Positions 32,453 to 41,443 of a DNA stretch of 64,000 bases are shown in pieces. The notes under the pieces are model-generated. The model made no database searches and was not told where the DNA came from. It saw only the letters and a list, made by a program, of their open reading frames with translations. Source of the stretch: CALMAK01 sp964392265 (GTDB lineage: Bacteria; Patescibacteriota; Saccharimonadia; Saccharimonadales; Saccharimonadaceae); the NCBI GenBank assembly GCA_964392265.1, contig CAYMOS010000001.1:62001-126000 (forward strand), read 5' to 3'. Position 1 is the first letter of the stretch. Each line of letters opens with the position of its first letter. The position numbers and the translations under genes were made by a program.

Positions 32453-34180
32453 TTACTGCGCCCGAATCTTCTCGATCTCTCGGGTCAGACCGGCAATATC
32501 GGCCCAGCTACTACCATCCGTCATGATGGTTAGTACATATGTACCACTAGGTGAATAGACCACCGCGGTGTCGTGCAATAAACCATTCAGAAATCCAACC
32601 TTATCCGCCACTGATCCGTTAGCCCCGGCGGGGACCCCTTGACGATACACGTTTCGTCGCAGCGCCGCTAGCAACCGATCACGACTTGATGACGACAGTG
32701 GCAATTGGCCCGCCTCTAGGCTCGCCATAAATGTCGACAGATCTCCTGCGGTCGTCTTGTAACTTTCAGCGTCAATGAAACTTGTATTTGTCAATCCAAG
32801 ACCGGTTATGTCGCGATGTATTGGCGTATAGCCGATACGCTTTACCAGCGCCTCTGCACATGCGTTATCCGACAAAACGATCATATCATCAAAGCATTTT
32901 TCAAGATTACGACCACCCGCGATCTGGTCAGACCATTTAAACTCCCCGCTTTCAACGCGTTTTAGTGTACTGTATGCAACATACACTTTGTAGGTACTCG
33001 CCGTCGTGAACTTGTGCGTATCGTTAAAGGCGGCGCGGCGGCGCTTACCCGACAGCTCGATGAGCGACACGCCGTACGTGCCAGGATGTGATTCGGCATA
33101 ATGGCGTATCAATGCCGACATACCTGTATCGGTAGGGCTGTAGCTGCGAATAAACTTTTGTTGTGGCGGTATCGAGGCCGTGGCTACTAGTACACTATCG
33201 GCATGACCCGTCAGATAACTGGCAATGTTAGCTGTCGTACCAGCAACATTCAACACTTGGCCATCCCCACCACCGGTACGTGATATTTCTTGAAAATCAC
33301 GTGTTGTTATAGTAACAACACCAGGGGCTTTTGCTACCACCGACCCTAATTTTTCGTTCAACAGGCTAGCCGCCTTTGTCTCATCGACTTTCGTTATTAT
33401 TTCGCCATCACGTATGTCAAACACGAGCCACGATATGATGGTATTTGCATCAATCGTTACATTAGTTCCCTCATGTGTTATCGTTACCGACTGGGCAAGG
33501 CGACGCTTTATCGTCGCCAATAACTTTTCTGCCACATCATCACCAATCACCGGTGCAACCCGCTCCATTGGTACCTTTACGATATTTGGTGTCATGATTG
33601 ACACACTTGTCGCCGACACAAGACGCACAACGTCATCAAGTTTGCACATGCCACCATCTTCAGCCTTCTTAACCGAAAGTGTGGCATCATTACTCACCAT
33701 GATCGTCGCATTTTGCGGTGAGACAATACACGACTCGCCCAGTTCACTTGTCATATATGCACGAACTACTTGCGTATCAAATGTCACCTTACTTGTCTGA
33801 TTACCCGCCAACAGATGCCCCCACCATAATGATGTCGGTACCAAACGGAGCCACCACGGGTACGCCACCGCATCTAGCACCTGATCGTTATTGACAGTCC
33901 CGCCTAAGGTTTCCAGAGCTGGTGAACGATAGGGTCTATCAACTGAACCAAACACAATATCGACCTTGACTGCACGATATGCTTCGTCCAAGCGCCGATC
34001 AGCTTCATCACGGCTCATTCCTCCTACCGCCACGCCATCCACGGTCGCAAACGGTCGTGTAGAATCTAAAGGATAACTAAACTGCACCGCAATCATAATC
34101 AATAGTGCGCTAATGGCCGCAAGTATGCCAATGTTTTTCCATTGAACCCCTTGCAACCAATACTGTACCCTCTTTTTCAC
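32453..34180 (-). CDS. Membrane-anchored class A beta-lactamase-fold serine hydrolase
   Basis: A 575-residue protein with a short cytoplasmic start, one membrane helix (about 15-32) and a long outer part. Residues about 35-310 contain a repeated domain of the YoaR/peptidoglycan-binding type (FATVDGVAVGGMSRDEADRR). The C-terminal domain has the SxxK motif as ASTYKVYVAY, SDN as LSDNACAEAL, and DKVGFLNG where KTG is usual, so it is probably a D,D-peptidase relative rather than an antibiotic-degrading enzyme. The start is a GTG exactly 7 bases after an extended -10 (TGCTATAAT). Frame extension upstream would run into that promoter and the preceding gene's end. Confidence 0.75.
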   Translation of the reverse strand: MKKRVQYWLQGVQWKNIGILAAISALLIMIAVQFSYPLDSTRPFATVDGVAVGGMSRDEADRRLDEAYRAVKVDIVFGSVDRPYRSPALETLGGTVNNDQVLDAVAYPWWLRLVPTSLWWGHLLAGNQTSKVTFDTQVVRAYMTSELGESCIVSPQNATIMVSNDATLSVKKAEDGGMCKLDDVVRLVSATSVSIMTPNIVKVPMERVAPVIGDDVAEKLLATIKRRLAQSVTITHEGTNVTIDANTIISWLVFDIRDGEIITKVDETKAASLLNEKLGSVVAKAPGVVTITTRDFQEISRTGGGDGQVLNVAGTTANIASYLTGHADSVLVATASIPPQQKFIRSYSPTDTGMSALIRHYAESHPGTYGVSLIELSGKRRRAAFNDTHKFTTASTYKVYVAYSTLKRVESGEFKWSDQIAGGRNLEKCFDDMIVLSDNACAEALVKRIGYTPIHRDITGLGLTNTSFIDAESYKTTAGDLSTFMASLEAGQLPLSSSSRDRLLAALRRNVYRQGVPAGANGSVADKVGFLNGLLHDTAVVYSPSGTYVLTIMTDGSSWADIAGLTREIEKIRAQ

Positions 34181-34187
34181 ACCTTCT

Positions 34188-34193
34188 ATTATA
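34188..34193 (-). promoter_or_regulatory. Extended -10 box of the serine hydrolase gene (leaderless, GTG start)
   Basis: TGC-TATAAT, 7 bases, GTG. Confidence 0.6.
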
Positions 34194-34196
34194 GCA

Positions 34197-34595
34197 TTAC
34201 CGCTCGGCCGTCTCACGTAGCTCATCTACTCGATCCGACCCCAGAATGGCTGCAGCATCGATGAGTGTTAGCACTTCTTTAGACGTTGCATCACCCGAAG
34301 CAAGTCTTTGCGATATTTCCTCCTCCAACAACTTCACCACAGATGACGGCTCTTTCTTTACTGCCGATATATCATCTTGTAGTGTCACTACCTCAATTGA
34401 GCGTGCAGAATGATCTTTTTTGCGCAGATAGCCTTTTTGAATCAGACCGTCGATATGTATTGAGACCGTCGAAACAGACTTATATCCCAGTGCTCGCATG
34501 ACTTCGCGATAGCTAGGACCATAACCGTTGCCTTTGATAAATCCATCGATAAACAGCAATAGTTCACGCTGTTTTTTACTAGGACGATCGTGCAT
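34197..34595 (-). CDS. LexA-like winged-helix protein without the S24 peptidase domain
   Basis: A 132-residue protein. Residues about 3-65 match the LexA DNA-binding domain: KKQRELLLFIDGFIKGNGYG, PSYREVMRALGYKSVSTVSI and HIDGLIQKGYLRKK with the SARSIEV wing. The autocleavage peptidase domain is absent; only a helical tail of about 65 residues follows. It therefore cannot be a self-cleaving SOS repressor. ATG 34595 was chosen for the AAAGGAAG Shine-Dalgarno 6-13 bases upstream, and it overlaps the O-antigen-ligase-like gene by 17 bases. Confidence 0.8.
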   Translation of the reverse strand: MHDRPSKKQRELLLFIDGFIKGNGYGPSYREVMRALGYKSVSTVSIHIDGLIQKGYLRKKDHSARSIEVVTLQDDISAVKKEPSSVVKLLEEEISQRLASGDATSKEVLTLIDAAAILGSDRVDELRETAER

Positions 34596-35910
34596 CGCTC
34601 TTCCTTTCTTTTTTATGACCCCTCGAGGCAATAGCGACTGCCGCCAGTCCCCACCATACTAGTGACACCGTATCATCAGCCCATACTGGCAGTAACAGAC
34701 CGATAAGCGCTAACCCGATGCCACTTATCAGTACACCAAATGCCAGATAATCATCACGGCGCTGATATAGGCGCACTAATAAAACACCGTACAGCCAACC
34801 AAATAGCCCCATCCCTAACCAACCTATTTCGTGGGCGATAAACAAGTATTGATTCTCAATGATAATTGATTGGTCACCCAATAGCGACGCTGATCCTGTG
34901 CTGCCAACACCCGCTCCGAATGGTTGTGCAACCATCCGCCGCCAGCCTTCCTCTAGTGATGCCGCGTGCTCCTCATTTGAGCCCACCATACTACTACTCT
35001 CTGCGTTTCTGTGCAGTAGAATGTTTTGAATCAACGACGAATTCCACTGGCCAATGATAACTAACACTCCAACAACAACCGCCACCCCCCCTGCTATCAA
35101 TGCTAAACGTGATGAATATCGCCACAAGGCAAGACCGACAACACATCCTATCGCCGCGATACCAACTACTACTGCGCTGCGTGAATAACTAAACCACAGC
35201 GCAACTACCGATAACACGACGACTACACTAAGTACCCACGGCAGGAAATGACGAATTTTTCGCAATTTCGGCATCGCCATCGTCAGCGCGCTGAGCCCTA
35301 CTGCCAAAACAATGATTGCATAGGCACCTAGCGGATTAGGACCGCGCAAGGTCCCATTCACTCTGACGTAATCGTAGTTTTGATCGACGGTCATATAGGG
35401 CGCAATGGTCGTATCTTTGTCATACCCAATATGTTTTAAGACATCGTGTGGCAAAACCGTCACCTGCAGCAATACAAAACACAAAGACAAAAATGCCGCC
35501 ACCAATCCTCCAGTCAATAGCGGACGGCGCCACCATGAGTAAAGCTGTAAGGCTGCATACACCACCACAAAGAACAGCACAAACCGCAGATCAATCATCA
35601 GCCCGGCAATTGTCGGCAACAATCCTTGCGGCATGATCGCTACTGTCATAACATGGACTGCGCTATATGCCAGAGAGAGTCGAATCACCCAGTCGCACCA
35701 CAATTGTCGCCACAAATGATGACGACCTACTTGCAGCATTGCCACGACGACTGCCATTACGATGAGAAGTTCCTTCCATGCTTTGATGATCTGTTGATGG
35801 TCTGGTAGTATCGTTCCCAACCACACACTCATTGGCGCATGAAACACAACGCCACAAAAGATAGTCATCACAAGGATGAGCAGGACGCGGCGAAGAATCG
35901 TTTCGGTCAT
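34579..35910 (-). CDS. O-antigen ligase/polymerase-like membrane protein
   Basis: A 443-residue protein with about 10-12 membrane helices and a larger outer loop (about 300-350) containing NRNAESSS-type and QPFGAGVGSTG segments, as in the Wzy/WaaL O-antigen ligase family. Such proteins join lipid-linked glycans to a carrier or polymerise them. The ATG lies 7 bases after a TATAAT box (leaderless). It lies close to the WbaP-like transferase, which is divergent, and upstream of the LexA-like gene. In a monoderm-like CPR cell the acceptor is unknown. Confidence 0.75.
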   Translation of the reverse strand: MTETILRRVLLILVMTIFCGVVFHAPMSVWLGTILPDHQQIIKAWKELLIVMAVVVAMLQVGRHHLWRQLWCDWVIRLSLAYSAVHVMTVAIMPQGLLPTIAGLMIDLRFVLFFVVVYAALQLYSWWRRPLLTGGLVAAFLSLCFVLLQVTVLPHDVLKHIGYDKDTTIAPYMTVDQNYDYVRVNGTLRGPNPLGAYAIIVLAVGLSALTMAMPKLRKIRHFLPWVLSVVVVLSVVALWFSYSRSAVVVGIAAIGCVVGLALWRYSSRLALIAGGVAVVVGVLVIIGQWNSSLIQNILLHRNAESSSMVGSNEEHAASLEEGWRRMVAQPFGAGVGSTGSASLLGDQSIIIENQYLFIAHEIGWLGMGLFGWLYGVLLVRLYQRRDDYLAFGVLISGIGLALIGLLLPVWADDTVSLVWWGLAAVAIASRGHKKERKSDARSS

Positions 35911-35917
35911 GGCCTCT

Positions 35918-35923
35918 ATTATA
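35918..35923 (-). promoter_or_regulatory. -10 box of the O-antigen-ligase-like gene (leaderless architecture)
   Basis: TATAAT, 7 bases (AGAGGCC), ATG. Confidence 0.65.
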
Positions 35924-35948
35924 ACACTAGTAAATGAGCAAAAAATGA

Positions 35949-35954
35949 TACAAT
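35949..35954 (+). promoter_or_regulatory. Extended -10 box of the sugar transferase gene
   Basis: TGA-TACAAT, 10 bases before the ATG at 35965; implied leader of only 3-4 bases. Confidence 0.5.
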
Positions 35955-35964
35955 ATACATATCT

Positions 35965-37401
35965 ATGCTAAGTAAAAATAGTCGCATATATAACCTCCTG
36001 CTGATCATTGCTGACATTACCGTTCTATTCGTAGCGTTTATTGGTGCCTACATCTTACGCGTTATTATTGACGATCGCCCTTTGGTCAATGAAGTCTTTT
36101 CAAGAGAGTACTTTCAATCTGCCCTGATCATCGTCCCGGTGTGGATCATTATTTTTGCTGCCCTTGGCCTCTACCAGGCACGCGTCTACGACCGTCGGCT
36201 TATTGAGTGGTCAAAACTAGCGTTGGGTGCTTTTATTGGCATATTGGTCATTATTGGCTGGGAATACGTCAGTCGGGATACTATCTTTCCGGCTCGACTA
36301 GTCGCCGTCTATGCATTCGCCGGATCCCTAGTGCTTTTAATCATTGGCAGGGAATTACTGCGATTTATCCGTTCATCCCTGTTTCGTTACGGCAAAGGTA
36401 TTAAACGAGTGCTTTTGATTGGCGATGACAAGACGACGACCGATATCGCCGAGAATATTGCTGACACAAAAAAAAGCGGCTACCAAATCGTCGCAGTGGC
36501 CGGCCCAAAGAAACTCATCCCTAAAGGTATGAATGTCATTCACTACTCACGCGTTGAACATGCCCTAAAGAATGTCTTGGCCGATCGTGTCAGTGCTATT
36601 ATTCAAACCAACCTGTCCGAATCCGTTGACCGTAATCAACTGATTCTTGGTACCGCCCAGTCGCATCACATCTCCTACAGTTTTATCCCTGGTGATGCCG
36701 AATTCTATAGTGGCAAAAATACTGTGGATGTCTTTTTAGGTTACCCTATTATTAGCGTCCATCAAACACCTTTAGTGGGATGGGGAGCAATTGTGAAGCG
36801 TATTTTTGATCAAATCGCTAGCACCATCCTCATCGTTCTCCTGTCGCCACTTTTTCTTGCTCTATTTACCTTGCAAAAGATATTTAATCCCGGTCCAGCA
36901 TTCTATACCAGCAAACGCCTCAGTCGATTCTCCGAACCGATTCGCCTGATTAAGTTTCGTAGCATGGGTGCAAAATATGGTAGTCGTGATGCTGCTGTCG
37001 AGTTTCGAGAAATGGGCCGCGAAGACCTGGCACGCGAATATGAAACTAACCGCAAAGTGGCGCACGACCCTCGCATTACAAAATTCGGTAATTTCCTCCG
37101 CGTCACCTCGCTTGACGAGCTGCCACAGCTGTTCAACGTCTGGAAAGGTGAACTCAGCCTGGTTGGTCCGCGCCCGATCCTCCCGCAAGAAATGAAGCTG
37201 GCACACGGTCGCACTGCCTTGTTACATAGTGTTAAATCAGGCGTAACCGGATTATGGCAGGTGAGTGGCCGTAGCGAACTCAGTTTCGAAGAACGCATCG
37301 AGTTGGAATTATTTTACGCCCAAAACTGGAGCTTTTGGCTAGACATTAAGATACTATTCAAAACCGTGGCTGTTGTATTATTCAAAAAGGGTGCCCGGTA
37401 G
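35965..37401 (+). CDS. Polyprenyl-phosphate hexose-1-phosphate transferase (WbaP/CpsE type)
   Basis: Starts glycan assembly by moving a sugar-1-phosphate from a nucleotide sugar onto undecaprenyl phosphate. The 478 residues have four to five N-terminal membrane helices (about 1-130), a nucleotide-binding-like middle domain (about 145-260), a re-entrant helix (KRIFDQIASTILIVLLSPLF) and the C-terminal catalytic domain with RLIKFRSMG, TSLDELPQLFNVW, GPRPILPQEM and GVTGLWQVSGRSELSFEER. The downstream glycosyltransferase starts inside its stop codon (TAGTG), so the two form an operon. Confidence 0.93.
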   Translation: MLSKNSRIYNLLLIIADITVLFVAFIGAYILRVIIDDRPLVNEVFSREYFQSALIIVPVWIIIFAALGLYQARVYDRRLIEWSKLALGAFIGILVIIGWEYVSRDTIFPARLVAVYAFAGSLVLLIIGRELLRFIRSSLFRYGKGIKRVLLIGDDKTTTDIAENIADTKKSGYQIVAVAGPKKLIPKGMNVIHYSRVEHALKNVLADRVSAIIQTNLSESVDRNQLILGTAQSHHISYSFIPGDAEFYSGKNTVDVFLGYPIISVHQTPLVGWGAIVKRIFDQIASTILIVLLSPLFLALFTLQKIFNPGPAFYTSKRLSRFSEPIRLIKFRSMGAKYGSRDAAVEFREMGREDLAREYETNRKVAHDPRITKFGNFLRVTSLDELPQLFNVWKGELSLVGPRPILPQEMKLAHGRTALLHSVKSGVTGLWQVSGRSELSFEERIELELFYAQNWSFWLDIKILFKTVAVVLFKKGAR

Positions 37402-38525
37402 TGCCCGCACCCAAAATTGCACTCGTTACCGATTGGCTGACAAATATGGGTGGTGCCGAGCCGTTGCTCCTTGAACTGCATACTCTTTTTCCCGATGCAC
37501 CCATCTACACCTCGGTCTACGATTACGATCATATGCCGGCGTTTCATCATATCGACGTCAGAACAACCGTATTGCAGCAATCCCTCCCAAAATCCCTGCG
37601 TTATAAACACGCCCTATGGCCAACACTGCGTCCACATGCCTTTCGTGATCTCGATCTTTCAGAATTTGACATCATTATCAGTACCAGTAGTGCCGAAGCA
37701 AAAGCTGTTCGCAAAACACGTCTAAACCAGGTCCATATCGCCTACATTCATACGCCCATTCGCTATTACTGGTCACACTACGAAGAATTCCGACGCGAAT
37801 TTACCTTTGGTATTTTTACGCCGTTTATTCGCCCGTTTATTCCTATGTTGGTAAAAAAGATGCGCAAACTTGATCTCGAATCAGTGCAAGACATTGATGT
37901 TTTTATTGCCAACTCTCAGGTTACTCGTGACCGCATCAAGCAATATTATGGCAAGGTTGCGACTGTTGTCCATCCACCGGTTGATATCGAACGTTTTACG
38001 CCGCCAGCAACCGGTAAACGATCGGGTTATATTCTTTGGGGCCGCCATGTACCATACAAACGATTTGATCTGGCAATTGAGGCATGCAATCAACTTGGTG
38101 TCAATTTGACAATAATAGGGCAGGGTCCCGATACAGAACGATTGAAGAAACTTGCCGGTCCTACCGTCACCTTTACTGGCCGTATCAGTGACGAGGAGCT
38201 GGTGGCACGAGCCCATACCGCCAAGGCCTTTCTCTTCCCTAATGAAGAAGATTTTGGCATCTCAGCCGTCGAAGCGATCGCTGCCGGCACGCCCGTCATT
38301 GCCTATGCCAAGGGTGGCGCGTTAGACATCGTCCAGGACGGCGAAACAGGTATCCTCTTCCCTGAACAAACGGTCGAATCTCTGATGGCCGCCATGCAAA
38401 AGGCCGACACCGTCGATTTTCGCCCCAGCACATTACATCGTAAATCAAAACGATTTGCCAAATCGTTGTTCCAAACCAAGATGCGCAAGATTGTCGCCGA
38501 CGCCGCCGCGAGTCGTAAGCAGTAG
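37401..38525 (+). CDS. GT4-family glycosyltransferase
   Basis: A 374-residue GT-B enzyme. The N-terminal domain carries the WLTNMGGAEPLLLEL loop and the C-terminal domain the donor-binding EDFGISAVEAIAAGTPVIAY motif. Probably adds the second sugar to the lipid-linked primer made by the neighbour. The GTG start overlaps the preceding stop by one base. The gene ends two bases before the ATP-citrate lyase gene on the opposite strand. Confidence 0.93.
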   Translation: MPAPKIALVTDWLTNMGGAEPLLLELHTLFPDAPIYTSVYDYDHMPAFHHIDVRTTVLQQSLPKSLRYKHALWPTLRPHAFRDLDLSEFDIIISTSSAEAKAVRKTRLNQVHIAYIHTPIRYYWSHYEEFRREFTFGIFTPFIRPFIPMLVKKMRKLDLESVQDIDVFIANSQVTRDRIKQYYGKVATVVHPPVDIERFTPPATGKRSGYILWGRHVPYKRFDLAIEACNQLGVNLTIIGQGPDTERLKKLAGPTVTFTGRISDEELVARAHTAKAFLFPNEEDFGISAVEAIAAGTPVIAYAKGGALDIVQDGETGILFPEQTVESLMAAMQKADTVDFRPSTLHRKSKRFAKSLFQTKMRKIVADAAASRKQ

Positions 38526-38526
38526 C

Positions 38527-40290
38527 TTATCCCATCAGTAATACATCGTCATCAGGCAGCCTGAACAGTCCCTCATCAAGACGCTTTTGATCAAGGTAGT
38601 GTGATACAAAACCAACCGTACGCGGAATCACAAACAGCGCGTTAAAGAAGTCTGCCGCAATCAACTGGTCAAGCTCGCGCTTATCATACCCTTCTTCGGT
38701 TGCCAACACATCTAACATCAGTGCCGCGATATGACCATCAACATTAAGAATCAGATTGCCTTTCTTCTGTGTTGTAATATATTCAACACCTTTTGCAAAA
38801 TCAAAATACGTACTGTCTTTCAGTCTGTCACGGAAGCCTGCCAATATGGTCGTCCGAGGATCGGGTAAATCCAATCGGTACTTCTTATGACCAATACCAC
38901 CAATCAACTGTTTAGACCTGGCCCTTGTCTCAACTAATTCGGCTGGCTGCAACCCTTTATTAACTCCATCAAACCACTCACGCGCAGCATCAGACACTGC
39001 GCCGCCAAAACGAGGACCAATCGTCATCAATCCTGCAGCCAGGCTATCGACAATGCCTTTACCAGCGCGTGCCGTTACTATCGTGTTCAGCGCACCCGAT
39101 ACCTGCGGTCCATGGTCAACCGACAATAAAAAGATTGTCCGTACCAAATCAACCGTCACCGCAGACCGCGGCGATCGCCCCAATAACCCAGCAGTAATCT
39201 GCATCGCAATGTCGCCCTCACTCGACCAATCTTGCAACGACTTACCAACAAATGCGTAGCCGTCTGGCGTCTCGGCACTAATGGTTGAGGTGAAGAGACT
39301 AGCATTTCGATACGAAAAATCACTATCATTAGTAACAATGTCATCTTTGGCAAGTTGCCCGATGGCGGCGGCCAGCTCGCCAATCGATGCCGCGACCGTC
39401 ACACCTGCCCCACTCAAAGCCTCACGCTTGCTACTCGCCGTCTCGCTTTTTGACCCTGCGAGGGCCTTGGCGTGACCGAACTGCATCGGCGAGGCAAAGC
39501 TTTCACCAATTACTCCAGCAATATAAGCCGTAATTGGCTTCGTCAATTTACCGTCTTTGATCAACTCCACGATCTCATATTCATCGGTACCACCAAGTTC
39601 CCCGTAATACACAATGTGCTTGGTATCAGGGTCTGCCTCTGCCGCCAGAAATGCATCACGCGGCGTGGTTGCCGGAAAACGGTCGCCACCAAAACAAAGT
39701 GCAAAGCTCAGCCCGTGGCCGCTACTTGCCACCATGGTAATCAACTCGTTAATCATACCTCCACTGGCCGAGAGAACCGCCACCGATCCTGCCTGTTCAA
39801 GGTGGTTCGCCTTGATTTGTCGCCAATCGACACCGCCAACCACACCAAGCTTTAACGCGCCCGGGACAATCAAGCCAACCCCAGCTGGTCCAATAATTGT
39901 TTTATCGGCATAGGCCTCAGACAGCTTGATAGCTTCAATTTCTGGCACATCCTCGGCAAAAATATGCGCACCGCGTGCATCAGGATAGCTCGCAAAGAAG
40001 TCTTCTGTCATCTGAAATGCACGGCGCGCGCTGGTGATATTCAACAGCCAATCAACATGCGGCAATACCTGACGTGCCTCAGCAATCGTGCCAAAACAGG
40101 GGATCAGCACTTCATCATTACCCCAAAAATATTTCTCATACCGTTTTGTGCTGCCGACAATACCAACAATCGATGGCGATGCGCGACCAATCAGCACATC
40201 AAAATCTAAAATCGCCTGATAGCCCGGACGATATGCCCCAACAGCCAAAATTGTCCCTGGGTTCTCACGAATGGCAGCGATACTATGCAT
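38527..40290 (-). CDS. aclA: ATP-citrate lyase large subunit (SCS-alpha plus citrate-synthase-like)
   Basis: Part of ATP-citrate lyase, which splits citrate with CoA and ATP into oxaloacetate and acetyl-CoA. The N-terminal ~300 residues are succinyl-CoA synthetase alpha-like, with the phosphohistidine segment FGHAKALAG and the IGPAGVGLI loop. The rest is the citrate-synthase-like domain: SVDHGPQVSGALNT, IGGIGHKKYRLDLPDPR and SHYLDQKRLDEGLFRLPDDD, close in pattern to human ACLY and Chlorobium AclA. The 587 residues are right for the separate large subunit. The start at 40290 follows GAGG by 7 bases inside the end of aclB; an ATG two codons upstream is also possible. Confidence 0.93.
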   Translation of the reverse strand: MHSIAAIRENPGTILAVGAYRPGYQAILDFDVLIGRASPSIVGIVGSTKRYEKYFWGNDEVLIPCFGTIAEARQVLPHVDWLLNITSARRAFQMTEDFFASYPDARGAHIFAEDVPEIEAIKLSEAYADKTIIGPAGVGLIVPGALKLGVVGGVDWRQIKANHLEQAGSVAVLSASGGMINELITMVASSGHGLSFALCFGGDRFPATTPRDAFLAAEADPDTKHIVYYGELGGTDEYEIVELIKDGKLTKPITAYIAGVIGESFASPMQFGHAKALAGSKSETASSKREALSGAGVTVAASIGELAAAIGQLAKDDIVTNDSDFSYRNASLFTSTISAETPDGYAFVGKSLQDWSSEGDIAMQITAGLLGRSPRSAVTVDLVRTIFLLSVDHGPQVSGALNTIVTARAGKGIVDSLAAGLMTIGPRFGGAVSDAAREWFDGVNKGLQPAELVETRARSKQLIGGIGHKKYRLDLPDPRTTILAGFRDRLKDSTYFDFAKGVEYITTQKKGNLILNVDGHIAALMLDVLATEEGYDKRELDQLIAADFFNALFVIPRTVGFVSHYLDQKRLDEGLFRLPDDDVLLMG

Positions 40291-41416
40291 CGACATACCT
40301 CAAGGCTTCGTCAACCACTGTCGTCAGTACCTTATCCGACCCGTGAACACTGCCATAAATATTATGCTGTCTCAAAAACTTCTCCATCAGTGCCAGCCCT
40401 TCCTTTTCGTTTGGTCCGCCTCGGCGTACAAACACCAAAATGCCCGCTGCCTTCAGTTCCTTCATGTGGGCAGATAGCGCGTCAATGATGCCAGCAAATG
40501 TCTTTTTGACGTCGGTGAAGTTGGCTACACCACCAGCAATGACAATGGCTTTTTTAGGCGCTGCTGATTGAAAAACTTGCTGTAGCACCGCCTCGGTATA
40601 GAGCTGTGTTTCCTCGCGCGTCGGACCGCCGCTATACTCACCATAATTACCTAGCTTATCCGCCTTGCCCCGGTTGGCTGCCTCATCAGCAATAGTAATA
40701 CTCGCGCCGCCACCGCTTAGCAGCAGCCAGATTGCCCCGTCAGGGTTCAGCACGCGAAACGAGAACGATGCTGGCGATCCATCACCCAGCGTCGCGATGG
40801 TTTGCTCGGCCTCACTTTTTTGGCCTGCCTCCACGATATCGTCCTCATTCCAGCTTGCTTGCCAGCTGCCGGCGCTATCGGCCAGCACGGCCGCGTCCAA
40901 CAATATGCATGCATCATCACGCACCACCAGAGGGTTGATTTCTACAAAGCTCAGATGCTCTCGGTTCATCGTCTCGGTTAATTTACCAAGAAAGCCATTC
41001 GGCAGCGGCACGTTGGTGATGTCATCGTACTCTTCTATACTCTCTGGGTGATCTTCGATATCCACACCGCCGCTTGCCGAATACAGTAGCCGAAAACCAC
41101 CGCGTACCCGCTCGACACTGAGATATCGTTCCTCATCGTCTTCGTGTGGCAACATTGGCTCGGCAATAAAGCGCTCAAAGCCTTTGCTCGCTAATTCTTC
41201 AACAGCACTTTTGGCGTTATCACTCGTGACATTTAGTCGGATAAGACCCTGCTTGCCACGCTTTTTAATGCCCTGGTCGACCTTGATAACATAGGCCAGT
41301 GACTCATCGAGTTTTGCCACGTCTCTATCAAGTGAAGAAAGATGAATCGCCTTGCCGACATAATCATCGACCAGCAACGTCTTGCTCTTATATTCTGTTA
41401 GCTTTACCCTTGCCAT
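40283..41416 (-). CDS. aclB: ATP-citrate lyase small subunit (ATP-grasp and citrate-binding)
   Basis: The ATP-grasp part of the lyase, 377 residues. An N-terminal ATP-grasp fold starts ARVKLTEYKSKTLLVDDYVG and carries EINPLVVRDDACILLDA. The C-terminal citrate-binding domain has LSGGGASITIADEAANRGKA, NYGEYSGGPT, VIAGGVANFTDVKKTFAGII and VFVRRGGPNEKEGL, close to the ACLY pattern. The ATG at 41416 follows AGGAGAAGA directly. The gene overlaps aclA by 8 bases. The leader is about 15 bases and its -10 box faces that of the divergent GNAT gene. Confidence 0.93.
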   Translation of the reverse strand: MARVKLTEYKSKTLLVDDYVGKAIHLSSLDRDVAKLDESLAYVIKVDQGIKKRGKQGLIRLNVTSDNAKSAVEELASKGFERFIAEPMLPHEDDEERYLSVERVRGGFRLLYSASGGVDIEDHPESIEEYDDITNVPLPNGFLGKLTETMNREHLSFVEINPLVVRDDACILLDAAVLADSAGSWQASWNEDDIVEAGQKSEAEQTIATLGDGSPASFSFRVLNPDGAIWLLLSGGGASITIADEAANRGKADKLGNYGEYSGGPTREETQLYTEAVLQQVFQSAAPKKAIVIAGGVANFTDVKKTFAGIIDALSAHMKELKAAGILVFVRRGGPNEKEGLALMEKFLRQHNIYGSVHGSDKVLTTVVDEALRYVDA

Positions 41417-41429
41417 TCTTCTCCTAGTG

Positions 41430-41443
41430 TATACTACATTATA
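41430..41443. promoter_or_regulatory. Face-to-face divergent -10 boxes of GNAT and aclBA
   Basis: On the plus strand TATACT (41430-41435), 7 bases, ATG of the GNAT gene (leaderless). On the minus strand TATAAT (41443-41438) for aclBA. They are two bases apart, so the two transcripts compete and overlap at their 5' ends. Confidence 0.6.

Noticed and set aside
34197..34631. LexA-like start at 34631
   Set aside because: ATG 34595 has a good Shine-Dalgarno and starts directly at the LexA domain; the extra 12 residues are the antigen ligase gene read in another frame.
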